DNA from: Candidatus Woesearchaeota archaeon
GTDB taxonomy: Archaea; Nanobdellota; Nanobdellia; Woesearchaeales; GW2011-AR15
Length of the DNA: 64,000 nt
Assembly (NCBI GenBank): GCA_016928835.1
Contig: JAFGJW010000006.1
Coordinates: forward strand, 62,001-126,000
Direction of reading: 5' to 3'
Below are positions 29,069 through 37,781 of this stretch, one piece after another. Below the pieces are notes generated by a model, which made no database searches, was not told the origin of the DNA, and saw only the letters and a list, made by a program, of their open reading frames with translations. Both the position numbers and the translations under genes were made by a program. How positions within the stretch are numbered: the stretch's first letter is position 1; every line of letters starts with the position of its first letter.

Positions 29069-31567
29069 CTACATTTCAGTTAACTTTGCTTGTTTAGATT
29101 TTTTTAAAACATATTCTTCTTTGTCTTCTTTAACTTCTTGCTTTTTGGTCTCTACAACAATCTTTTCTGAAATCTCATCTTCATTTTCCAATTTAAATTG
29201 AAGCTCTCTGCTTCTTTTGATTACATCATTTGGCATGCCTGCAAGTTTTGCAACATGGATGCCATAGCTTTTATCTGTGCCTCCTGGAATAATTTTTCTT
29301 AAAAAAACAATTTCATTATCTTTTTCTTTGACAGCAATATTGTAGTTTCTCACTCCTTTTGTCTCTTTTTCTAGTTGGTTAAGTATATGGTAATGGGTGG
29401 CAAATAATGCCTTTGATTTCAGGTTTTTAGCGATATATTCAGCCACTGCCCAGGCAATACTTACTCCATCATAAGTAGAGGTTCCTCTTCCCAGTTCATC
29501 TAAAATAACCAATGATTTTTCAGTTGCATTGTTTAATATATTGGCTGTTTGTGTCATCTCTACCATAAATGTACTTTGCCCACGGTATATATCGTCAAAT
29601 GCGCCCACTCGCGTAAATATCCTATCAACCACACTAATACTTGCCTTTGTCGCAGGAACAAAGCTTCCAGCTTGTGCCATCAAAACAATCAATGCAACTT
29701 GCCGCTGATATGTTGATTTGCCTGACATATTTGGTCCTGTTATAATCATCATCCGATTTTCTTTTGTAAGCATAATGTCATTTGGTACAAAAGGGAGGGT
29801 CTGTTCTACAACCGGATGTCTTCCTTCAATTATCTCGATATCGAAGTCATCTTTTATTTCAGGTTTTACATACTTATTTTTTACAGCTGCTTCTGCAAAA
29901 GAGCATAGAACATCTATGTAAGCTGTACTATAGGCAGTCTTCTGGATTTCCTTTGTATATTTGCTTATCTCTTGAATGATCTCATTGAAAAGTTTTTGCT
30001 CCAGTGCATTTATTTTCTCTTCTGCACCTAAAATTAGTGATTCTTTTTCTTTTAGCTCCTGTGTTATAAAGCGTTCAGAATTAACCAAGGTCTGTTTTTT
30101 TGTATAGTGCTCAGGAACATATTGAAGATTTGGTTTTGTAACCTCAATATAATAACCAAAAACCTTATTAAATCCTATCTTCAATGATTTGATTCCTGTT
30201 TTTACTTTTTCTGTTCTCTCTAATTCTTTAATAAAATATTTTGCATTCTTGCTGGTTTGCTTTAATTCATCTAACTCTTTGTTAAATCCCCTTTTAATTA
30301 TATTCCCTTCTGTTATTGTTACAGGAGGCTCTTCTGTAATTGATTTGTCAATTAATTCTACTGCATTTTTTAATTCTTTAACCTGGCTTAACTTAGTCAA
30401 TAAAGATGTATTTGCTGTTTCAAGCAGTTTTTTTATCTCTGGCACCAGATTCAATGAATTTTTTAAAGCAATTAAATCACGAGGGTTTGCATTTCCGTAG
30501 TTGATTCTTGAAATAATCCTCTCAATATCAGCTATTTTTGCCAACTGGTCCCTTAAATCTCCTCTTGTAAAAGATTTGTTAAATAGTTCTTCAACAGCAC
30601 TTAGTCTTTCTTTTATCTTATCCACATTTTTCAAAGGTCTTTGGAGTATTTGCTTGATTCTTCTTGCTCCCATAGGTGTAACAGTCCTGTCCAATATACC
30701 TAGCAAGGTTCCATTTGGAGTATTATCTATGATATTTTTTACTAGTTCCAAGTTTTTAATAGAAATGTTGTCAAGAACCATATATTGTGATATATCATAA
30801 GACCTAAGTTTGTTAATGTGCTCCAGAGAGGTTTTTTGTGTTTCATATACATAATTAAGCAATGCACCGCTTGAAGAAGTGCTTAATTGCATTAATCCAA
30901 AACCTTCAAGAGTCAAAACATTAAAATGTTTTTTTAGTGCAGATTCAGCTGTGTTTATATAAAAATTTATATCAGGAAAGAAGTTAAGGAAGATTCCTGT
31001 TTCACTCAGTTTCTTAATAAGATCATTTTCTTTGAAAGATTCAGGCAGAAGAATTTCAGCAGGACTGTATTTTGATGTTTCGCTTAAAACATCATCAAAG
31101 TTGCTTAGTTGTGATGTAATAAACTCGCCTGTCGAGATATCTAAGAATGAAATTCCATATCCATTTTGTGACATAGCCAAAGACATAATAAAATTATTAT
31201 TTTTACCCAGCATATTGTGCTCCACCACTGTTCCTGGCGTAACAATCCTAATAACTCCTCTTTTAACAACACCTTTTGCCAGCTTTGGGTCTTCTAATTG
31301 CTCGACAATAGCAACTTTATAGCCTGCTTTAACCATCTTGCTCAAATATGAATCGAGAGCATGATAGGGTATACCCGCAAGTGGAATCTTTTGCTGCGTG
31401 TTTTTAATGCCTCTTTTTGTAAGCACGATGTCTAGTGTTTTTGAAGTAATTTTTGCATCATCAAAAAAAGTCTCATAGAAATCTCCCATCCTAAAAAAGA
31501 TAATGCAGTCTGGATACTTGCTTTTTATATCCATATACTGCTGCATAGCTGGCGTGAGTTTAGCCAT
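29069..31567 (-). CDS. mutS: DNA mismatch repair protein MutS
   Basis: FFRMGDFYETFF, GPNMSGKSTYQRQ Walker A, ILDELGRGTSTYDG; start placed at MAKLTPAMQQ. Confidence 0.97.
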   Translation of the reverse strand: MAKLTPAMQQYMDIKSKYPDCIIFFRMGDFYETFFDDAKITSKTLDIVLTKRGIKNTQQKIPLAGIPYHALDSYLSKMVKAGYKVAIVEQLEDPKLAKGVVKRGVIRIVTPGTVVEHNMLGKNNNFIMSLAMSQNGYGISFLDISTGEFITSQLSNFDDVLSETSKYSPAEILLPESFKENDLIKKLSETGIFLNFFPDINFYINTAESALKKHFNVLTLEGFGLMQLSTSSSGALLNYVYETQKTSLEHINKLRSYDISQYMVLDNISIKNLELVKNIIDNTPNGTLLGILDRTVTPMGARRIKQILQRPLKNVDKIKERLSAVEELFNKSFTRGDLRDQLAKIADIERIISRINYGNANPRDLIALKNSLNLVPEIKKLLETANTSLLTKLSQVKELKNAVELIDKSITEEPPVTITEGNIIKRGFNKELDELKQTSKNAKYFIKELERTEKVKTGIKSLKIGFNKVFGYYIEVTKPNLQYVPEHYTKKQTLVNSERFITQELKEKESLILGAEEKINALEQKLFNEIIQEISKYTKEIQKTAYSTAYIDVLCSFAEAAVKNKYVKPEIKDDFDIEIIEGRHPVVEQTLPFVPNDIMLTKENRMMIITGPNMSGKSTYQRQVALIVLMAQAGSFVPATKASISVVDRIFTRVGAFDDIYRGQSTFMVEMTQTANILNNATEKSLVILDELGRGTSTYDGVSIAWAVAEYIAKNLKSKALFATHYHILNQLEKETKGVRNYNIAVKEKDNEIVFLRKIIPGGTDKSYGIHVAKLAGMPNDVIKRSRELQFKLENEDEISEKIVVETKKQEVKEDKEEYVLKKSKQAKLTEM

Positions 31568-31666
31568 ATATAAAACCCCCGATTGTAAGAATAAGCTCAT
31601 AATTTAAAAAAGTGATGGTGAAGACAGAGAAAAGATTATAATATTAACAATAATCTTTGTGTTAAT

Positions 31667-32884
31667 ATGACATTAAAACCAACAAAACCAAGAATGTCAT
31701 GGCCTTGGATTGACGCCAAACCAAAATTAATTGAGAAGATAAAGCACCAGATAAAACTGGATGGGAAGACATATAATTTATTTTTTGGAGATATGCATGG
31801 CCATAGTTGGGTCTCTGCAGATTCCTGGTATAATTCTCCTAATAGATTTTATAGATATGGCAAAGAGGTCGCCAAGCTTGATTTCTGCGCACTAACTGAC
31901 CATGATCATCCGAGAGGATTGATTAAGAATAAATGGCCAAGAATAGTTAATGCTGCTGAGAGGAATTACCTCCCCCAAGAGTTTGTCACTTTTATTGCAT
32001 TTGAATGGACTTCAGGAATGCCAGAATGGGCTCGGATCCCAAGGCTTGAAAAAGATAAAAGAAGAGAATACTATGGTCACCGCAATGTTTATTTCCCTAG
32101 CAGCAATGTTCCAGACATTATGTTTTCACATCAGAATCCTAAATATAGTACTCCTGAGAGATTATGGGATGCTATAAAACAATATGGAGGTATTTCTATA
32201 CCCCATCATCCTCTTGGCGGCCCTGTGAGCCCATTTAGGTGGGATTTTTTTGATGAGGATGTAGAACCAGTTGTGGAAATCTATTCAACTCATGGCAACA
32301 GTGAACATATGGGATGCATGCATGAGATATACAATCCAAAAAAGGGACACAGCGTGCAGCATGCGCTTAGCAAAGGCCTGCACTTTGGTTTCATAGCATC
32401 ATCTGACACGCATAGAGGCCTCGCAGGCAATTTCACAAAAGCAGATTTCAATATTACCTACACCCAAAAATATTTTAGAAGCAACATAAGACCCCCCGGT
32501 CCTGGATTGGCAGCAGTCTATGCTGAAGAACTGACAAGAAAATCAATTTTCAGCGCAATTAAAGAAAAAAGAGTCTATGCAATTACTGGTTCAAGAATTG
32601 CATTAGATGTCAGAGCTAATGGACATTTTATGGGCAGTGTCATTGATGCAGATGCCAAGCCTGTTAAAGTCACTATTAATGTTAAATGTCCCCTGCTGAT
32701 ACATAAAATAGAGGTTGTTAAAAATAACAGAGTTGTTAAGAGTTATGACAAACTCAATAAAGAGGCTGATTTGGAATTTATTGATGGGGAGAGAGAGAGA
32801 GAAGAGGATTATATATACATTAGAGTTATTCAGGAAGATGCGCAGATGGCCTGGTCTTCTCCAATCTGGATCTCTAGCAAGTAA
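31667..32884 (+). CDS. PHP-like / DUF3604-like metal-dependent hydrolase
   Basis: LFFGDMHGHSWVS, FCALTDHDH, ISIPHHPLGG, IASSDTHRG. Confidence 0.75.
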   Translation: MTLKPTKPRMSWPWIDAKPKLIEKIKHQIKLDGKTYNLFFGDMHGHSWVSADSWYNSPNRFYRYGKEVAKLDFCALTDHDHPRGLIKNKWPRIVNAAERNYLPQEFVTFIAFEWTSGMPEWARIPRLEKDKRREYYGHRNVYFPSSNVPDIMFSHQNPKYSTPERLWDAIKQYGGISIPHHPLGGPVSPFRWDFFDEDVEPVVEIYSTHGNSEHMGCMHEIYNPKKGHSVQHALSKGLHFGFIASSDTHRGLAGNFTKADFNITYTQKYFRSNIRPPGPGLAAVYAEELTRKSIFSAIKEKRVYAITGSRIALDVRANGHFMGSVIDADAKPVKVTINVKCPLLIHKIEVVKNNRVVKSYDKLNKEADLEFIDGEREREEDYIYIRVIQEDAQMAWSSPIWISSK

Positions 32885-32962
32885 TGCCATTTGGAGCATA
32901 TTGAGCTTGTAATATCAGTTCTTTCCCAAATTAATTTATATTTATTTATATTCCCATTAATT

Positions 32963-33643
32963 ATGTGCGGAAGATTCTCGCTAGCTGCAGTGGGGCCGAC
33001 ATTGGCCGATTTTTTTAATATCAGAGTAGATGAAACTCTGAAACCGAGGTATAATATCGCACCTACACAACAAGCGCCAGTAATTACCGGAGACAAAGCA
33101 GAAGAATTAATAATGATGAGGTGGGGGCTAATACCTGGCTGGGCCAAAGAAATCGAGACAAAGTATAGTATGATTAATGCAAGGGCTGAGACTTTAACCA
33201 GCAGACCTGCTTACAAAAAACCATTCCAAAGTCAGCGCTGCCTTGTACCTGCAGATGGTTTTTATGAATGGAGAAAAACTCCTACTGCGAAGATACCTTA
33301 CAGAATTACTTTAAGGGATAATGGATTGTTCGCTTTTGCAGGGATATTTGACATTTGGAAAGATGAAGAAGGCAGGGAAATAAAGTCATTTACAATCATA
33401 ACTGTACCGCCAAACAGCTTAGTTAGGGAACTGCATAACAGGATGCCAGCTATTTTAAGAAGAGAGCATGAAAAATTATGGTTGCACAGCACAGCAGCGG
33501 AAAAATTAATTGAGATAGCACTAAAACCGTATCCTTCTGAAAAGATGAAGGCCTACCAAATCTCTCCACTAGTGAACTCTCCCAGCAATGACTCTTTTGA
33601 AATTATCAAGCCTGCAGAGACAAAGACATTATTTGATTATTAA
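32963..33643 (+). CDS. SRAP domain protein (YedK/HMCES family)
   Basis: MCGRFSL with Cys2, RYNIAPTQ, MRWGLIPGWAK, NARAET, CLVPADGFYEW, LHNRMPAIL. Confidence 0.95.
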   Translation: MCGRFSLAAVGPTLADFFNIRVDETLKPRYNIAPTQQAPVITGDKAEELIMMRWGLIPGWAKEIETKYSMINARAETLTSRPAYKKPFQSQRCLVPADGFYEWRKTPTAKIPYRITLRDNGLFAFAGIFDIWKDEEGREIKSFTIITVPPNSLVRELHNRMPAILRREHEKLWLHSTAAEKLIEIALKPYPSEKMKAYQISPLVNSPSNDSFEIIKPAETKTLFDY

Positions 33644-35765
33644 TCTTATCAGGTTTCTCCAAGTACTCATGTAATTTACTCTGTTTTTCATAATCCGCTA
33701 ATTCATTTATTTCTTTCCTTGTAAATCCAAATGGCTGCAGGACAACAAATAATGCTCTAACCAATAGTTTTTTATAATGTTCGATATCAGGCTTGCCGCG
33801 ATAATCTTCTGGCAGAACAATACCCTTTTCTGAATAGATAAAATACATTTTTTGACCTGGCTGCATAGAAACATTTTTCCTGTTAAGCAAATCCAATACA
33901 ATTTTTTGAGGCACATCATTTTTGTAGTCTGTCTTGCTTATTACAATTGAGGAGGATAACATTCCTGCTTCTTGCATTGGGAGCATGAATATTGTTTTTC
34001 TTAGCAACTGGCATAGGTACGGAAACATTTCTATTATCTCTTTTTTTGTGTTGCATTGGCCGATTAATCTAAGAACCTCCATTTGGAATTGCTTTACTAT
34101 CTTAGGGGCGCCTCTCTGCCTTGCCTCTAACCCTCTCACTTTTATATCTCCGTTCAGGAAAACACCATAGTAATGGGTTGGGATTGGTCTGTGGTAATCG
34201 TTTATACTTGGCAGGAAAACAATCCATCTGTAAATCCCCTCAAATGAAACAGGAATCCCTGTTTCAAGCTCAATGGCTCTGCATATCTCCCTAACTTCTA
34301 TCTCATTTATGTCTTTTTTTTTGATGTAAAGTGAATCGACTATTCCGTGCACTATTTTGAATCCCTCTTCTTCACAAATCATTTTTGCCTTTATCATTAT
34401 CTCCCTGGCAAACGCGCCTATGGTCATATGGCTTGTTGCTATCCCAAGCTTAAACTCTCTGAAGCGCAGATAGCCATAGGAAGTAACTAAAACCCACTTT
34501 AGACCAACTGACTTGGCCTTGTTCAAAGAAGTTGGATTTGCCTTGTAGTGCATTCTCCTATCAAGAAAAGGCTTTATTGCTATTGGCACAATTCCCTTTC
34601 TCCTCAAAGAAATCTTCAGCGGAAGACCAGGAACTTTCTGGTAAGGCGGTTCACCTCCTTGAATATTCTCTGTACTTATATTATAGTTGTATATAATCCA
34701 AGGAAATAATGAACTAAAATCTATTTCAGCAACATCATGATGTAGCCCGGTTATTGAGTCAAAGGTATGGCCGACCCTATCAAATTTCAATAAAGTATAG
34801 AGTGTCACAGGCTGATCAACTGGCTTTTCTTTAAAAGGCACAAGACAATCTCTCCTAACCATTTCACGTATCAAAGCAGATTGGAAAACAGCACCGAAAC
34901 TTCTTGAGGCGACCTGCTGGAATCTTGTTCCAGAAATAGAAGAAAGTTCGGTAATTGCCTTTAAACAGCATTCAGAGCCAACCATTGTCCCGCTGTCTAT
35001 TAAGAACCGTCCCTTTAGCCTTATTGCATACTCACGATGGACAACCCTACCATAGCTAAAGAAAGATTTGCTCCCTTTGGATTCTATCTTTGTATAGTCC
35101 CACCTGTGAAAAGGACATTTGAGTCTATAAGCTTCAAGTCTTCTGACAAGATAAGGAAGCTTTGCAAATGCGTTCTCCATTAGGATAATATCAGGGTCCT
35201 CAGATATGAAGAGTTCTGTGAACCTTTTTAGGATAGTTTCCTCACTGCCGGTTATTTCTTTACCATTGGTAAGAATAGTTTCCACAGCTGCGTTTTTATC
35301 AGCTCTTATATCTCTTGAAGGAATAATCTCTATATCCATCTTGTCCATTAGAACAGCAGCTTCTTGGTCTAAAGAGAGTATTTTATTATTATAGACTTCT
35401 ACATAAAAAAAAGGTTTTAAATTACTCTTGTAAAGGAACATCTGTTCAGGAGGTATGTCTGCGTCATATAGGTTTATTCTATGCCTGGCTTCTCTTTCAA
35501 TTCTCCTAACAATTCTCTCAAAACAGCTTATTTTTTTAATTGCTATTTCATAAACTTTCTTTATTTCTCCTTTGTAAGTCTTTTTTTCAACAATTCTGTT
35601 GGGGACATTATATTTTCTTAAGATAGACTCGGCAAGTTCACAGCATTCCAGGTAAAGATAATGCCTAAAATTTTTCTCTATCCTTATATTGCTATTGCCT
35701 AGTGTTTTTAACCACAAGATTATTTTGTTTCCATGCCTGTATGAGTCAATCAGTATTGCCTTCAT
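33606..35765 (-). CDS. B-family DNA polymerase-like protein with altered motifs
   Basis: Motif A EIDFSSLFPWII; motif B-like LKWVLVTSYGYLRF; motif C-like HGIVDSLYI in place of YGDTDS; GLEARQRGAPKIV downstream. Confidence 0.85.
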   Translation of the reverse strand: MKAILIDSYRHGNKIILWLKTLGNSNIRIEKNFRHYLYLECCELAESILRKYNVPNRIVEKKTYKGEIKKVYEIAIKKISCFERIVRRIEREARHRINLYDADIPPEQMFLYKSNLKPFFYVEVYNNKILSLDQEAAVLMDKMDIEIIPSRDIRADKNAAVETILTNGKEITGSEETILKRFTELFISEDPDIILMENAFAKLPYLVRRLEAYRLKCPFHRWDYTKIESKGSKSFFSYGRVVHREYAIRLKGRFLIDSGTMVGSECCLKAITELSSISGTRFQQVASRSFGAVFQSALIREMVRRDCLVPFKEKPVDQPVTLYTLLKFDRVGHTFDSITGLHHDVAEIDFSSLFPWIIYNYNISTENIQGGEPPYQKVPGLPLKISLRRKGIVPIAIKPFLDRRMHYKANPTSLNKAKSVGLKWVLVTSYGYLRFREFKLGIATSHMTIGAFAREIMIKAKMICEEEGFKIVHGIVDSLYIKKKDINEIEVREICRAIELETGIPVSFEGIYRWIVFLPSINDYHRPIPTHYYGVFLNGDIKVRGLEARQRGAPKIVKQFQMEVLRLIGQCNTKKEIIEMFPYLCQLLRKTIFMLPMQEAGMLSSSIVISKTDYKNDVPQKIVLDLLNRKNVSMQPGQKMYFIYSEKGIVLPEDYRGKPDIEHYKKLLVRALFVVLQPFGFTRKEINELADYEKQSKLHEYLEKPDKINNQIMSLSLQA

Positions 35766-35988
35766 TTTTCATTAATTCTTTCTCATGCTCCAGCAGGATT
35801 GAGAATAAAATCAATGCCCATGTATTATAGGAGCAGGCGAAACTTATGCTGCTTATATGCCTCTTTACTTTTGCCAAGAGTGTTGTAAATGCATCCTTCT
35901 CATCTTCCCTCAATGATTTCCCGTAATCCATTAATTCCTGTAGGATTGTGTCCACAACAATTCTCTGGCTTGATACTGTGTGTCCCAT
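35746..35988 (-). CDS. Small conserved-looking archaeal hypothetical protein
   Basis: 80-aa ORF overlapping the polB start; MGHTVSSQRIVVDTILQELMDYGKSLREDEKD. Confidence 0.65.
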   Translation of the reverse strand: MGHTVSSQRIVVDTILQELMDYGKSLREDEKDAFTTLLAKVKRHISSISFACSYNTWALILFSILLEHEKELMKNEGNTD

Positions 35989-36011
35989 TTTGACTTATGC
36001 TAGTTTAATAA

Positions 36012-36095
36012 AATATTTCAGAAAGGGGACTCTGTCCCCCTTCGACCCCCTGAAGCGAGGGAGTTCAAGAGGGGTATCCCCTCTTGTGAAATATT
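36012..36095. repeat. Three-hairpin GC-rich module with outer stem, copy B
   Basis: Outer AATATTTCA/TGAAATATT; GGGGAC-TCT-GTCCCC; ACCCCCT..AGGGAGT; CAAGAGGGG-TAT-CCCCTCTTG. Confidence 0.75.
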
Positions 36096-36131
36096 AAAAA
36101 ATTAAAGTACAAAATTTAAAATTTATTTGAG

Positions 36132-36214
36132 TTTATATACCTCACACGGGAATGTCTAGTGAAACAAAGTTGGACTGGGCTAGGAAATTCCCTTAATTTC
36201 CGCTGTCCAGTGAA
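36132..36214. repeat. 83-bp conserved intergenic module, copy B
   Basis: TTTATATA...GTCTAGTGAA...GTCCAGTGAA with the same 22-bp and 51-bp spacings as copy A. Confidence 0.8.
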
Positions 36215-36262
36215 AAAATTTAAGTTAGAAAACTTTTTATATTAACAAAAAATAATTTTTTT

Positions 36263-36391
36263 ATGGCATTTGACTTGTTCTCAAATACTATAGAGTCATA
36301 TTTACTAATTGTTGGTTTCGCAGTATTTCTTGTGGTGCTGCTTTATATTGTCTGGCCTAAAATGATCAAGTTGAGATTGTTTAAAAAATAA
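36263..36391 (+). CDS. 42-aa single-pass membrane microprotein
   Basis: MAFDLFSNTIESYLLIVGFAVFLVVLLYIVWPKMIKLRLFKK; absent from the ORF track; preceded by CTTTTTATATTAA. Confidence 0.5.
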   Translation: MAFDLFSNTIESYLLIVGFAVFLVVLLYIVWPKMIKLRLFKK

Positions 36392-36415
36392 CACCAAATA
36401 GTTGAGGAGAATCCT

Positions 36416-36850
36416 CTACACAAATAGGATATCATCAGCAAATTTCTTAGCAAACCTACCATGCATTGAATCTTCTGCTATCCCAACATTAACCTGAATA
36501 TTTTTTGACAATCGCCCCATTATTTCCCAGCAATTCTCTAGAACATTATAATTCTCTAATTCATCATCATATGAAAATAATATATGGATTGTTGTTATAA
36601 CCAGTATTACAAGCCCAAGTTCCTTTGTCCAAGTTGGAGCTTGTTTTAATGCGTCTCTAAACCGATAAATGGCTTCTGCATTTACAACATAGACTCTATG
36701 TAATTGTTCTTCTTTTATAATTGGAAAAAGATTATGCGGGTTAGCTGCATTACCGCAATCCAGTATAAGAGAAGGTGTTTTCTCGAATGATTTTAGTAAT
36801 AGAGTTTGATTCACTTCATCGGGACATCCTCTATAAGCGATTAGCATCAA
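36416..36850 (-). CDS. Hypothetical protein
   Basis: 144-aa ORF with TATA-like element at 36870-36877 just upstream. Confidence 0.55.
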   Translation of the reverse strand: MMLIAYRGCPDEVNQTLLLKSFEKTPSLILDCGNAANPHNLFPIIKEEQLHRVYVVNAEAIYRFRDALKQAPTWTKELGLVILVITTIHILFSYDDELENYNVLENCWEIMGRLSKNIQVNVGIAEDSMHGRFAKKFADDILFV

Positions 36851-36869
36851 TTAAGAGATTAAATCAACT

Positions 36870-36901
36870 TTTAAATATCCCACGCGAAAATGTCCAGTGA
36901 A
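36870..36901. repeat. Half copy (C) of the 83-bp module
   Basis: TTTAAATATCCCACGCGAAAATGTCCAGTGAA, same 22-bp TATA-to-GTCC spacing as copies A and B. Confidence 0.7.
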
Positions 36902-36942
36902 GAAATAAGAGTTTAAATGTGGGTATTTAAGAAGTAATCATT

Positions 36943-37749
36943 CTACTTTTTTTCTTCTATAAATTTCTTTATCCTATTGACAAATTCTTCTGCTCTTTTG
37001 TAGTGTTTGTCGTATTCTGCTCCATCAATAAATTTTATTTCTCTATATTCAATAAGCTTGCTCAGCTTATAGAACTCGCGCATTATCTCAGCATATTTTT
37101 CCTCAAGAAGTTTCGGCTTAACCATCTTTTCTTCTATCATATCTGCTACGTGCGAAGGGCTTGGAGGTATCTCACCCAGAGTCATTAATGCCGAGTGTGC
37201 CGCGTCAATCACCGCCCAGTATAAATCCATGGCTGCACTCACCAAATGATAGCGTGAATTTGTTAGTGTGCGCGGAGCCTTATAGAAATATGTCCACACT
37301 GCCTCTGGCGTAGGCCTTATCCTGCCCTGGTAGAGTAGCAGCTGAAGAGGCCTGAAGAAGTCAGTATCCAGCAAAGGGACACCATCCCTTAAGATATTAA
37401 TGGCTACTGGATCCCCGTTCCTCACAAACTCCCAAAAAGAGGTAAATTTGAATGTTGTTACATGTAATCTTCTAGATATCTTTCCAATTAAATCCTGGAC
37501 AATTATTCTGTAAGTCTGAATAAATTCTCTGCTTAGGAAAATTGTTGTATCATCAAGTATTATAAGTATATCAATGTCTCCCTTATGTGTTTTATTTTTT
37601 CTGGCAGTGCTGCCAAAGAGCACTATCGCCTTGACGAACTTGCCCACTTCTTTGTAGATTTCAGCTGAAAACTTATGCGCAAGTTCCCTGTCCTCCTTAT
37701 CATACTTATCTATGTTTTCATTCTTTCTCTCTTTGATTTCTGCTTCCAT
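36943..37749 (-). CDS. MNT-type nucleotidyltransferase with helical (possibly HEPN-like) C-terminal domain
   Basis: VLFGSTARKNKTHKGDIDILIILDD NTase core; C-terminal AAMDLYWAVIDAAHSALMTLGEIPPSPSHVADM. Confidence 0.75.
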   Translation of the reverse strand: MEAEIKERKNENIDKYDKEDRELAHKFSAEIYKEVGKFVKAIVLFGSTARKNKTHKGDIDILIILDDTTIFLSREFIQTYRIIVQDLIGKISRRLHVTTFKFTSFWEFVRNGDPVAINILRDGVPLLDTDFFRPLQLLLYQGRIRPTPEAVWTYFYKAPRTLTNSRYHLVSAAMDLYWAVIDAAHSALMTLGEIPPSPSHVADMIEEKMVKPKLLEEKYAEIMREFYKLSKLIEYREIKFIDGAEYDKHYKRAEEFVNRIKKFIEEKK

Positions 37750-37781
37750 AGTTACTCCTTAGTAAATTAGGTTTATAAATT

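Noticed and set aside
36012-36095. GC-rich hairpins considered as a tRNA or rRNA fragment
   Set aside because: Three-hairpin layout lacks tRNA invariant positions, a CCA-proximal acceptor stem and a T-loop sequence.
36943-37749. Calling the NTase gene a MenT/HEPN-MNT toxin-antitoxin system
   Set aside because: NTase core is clear, but no separate HEPN toxin with an RX4-6H motif was identified; the helical tail is only suggestively HEPN-like.
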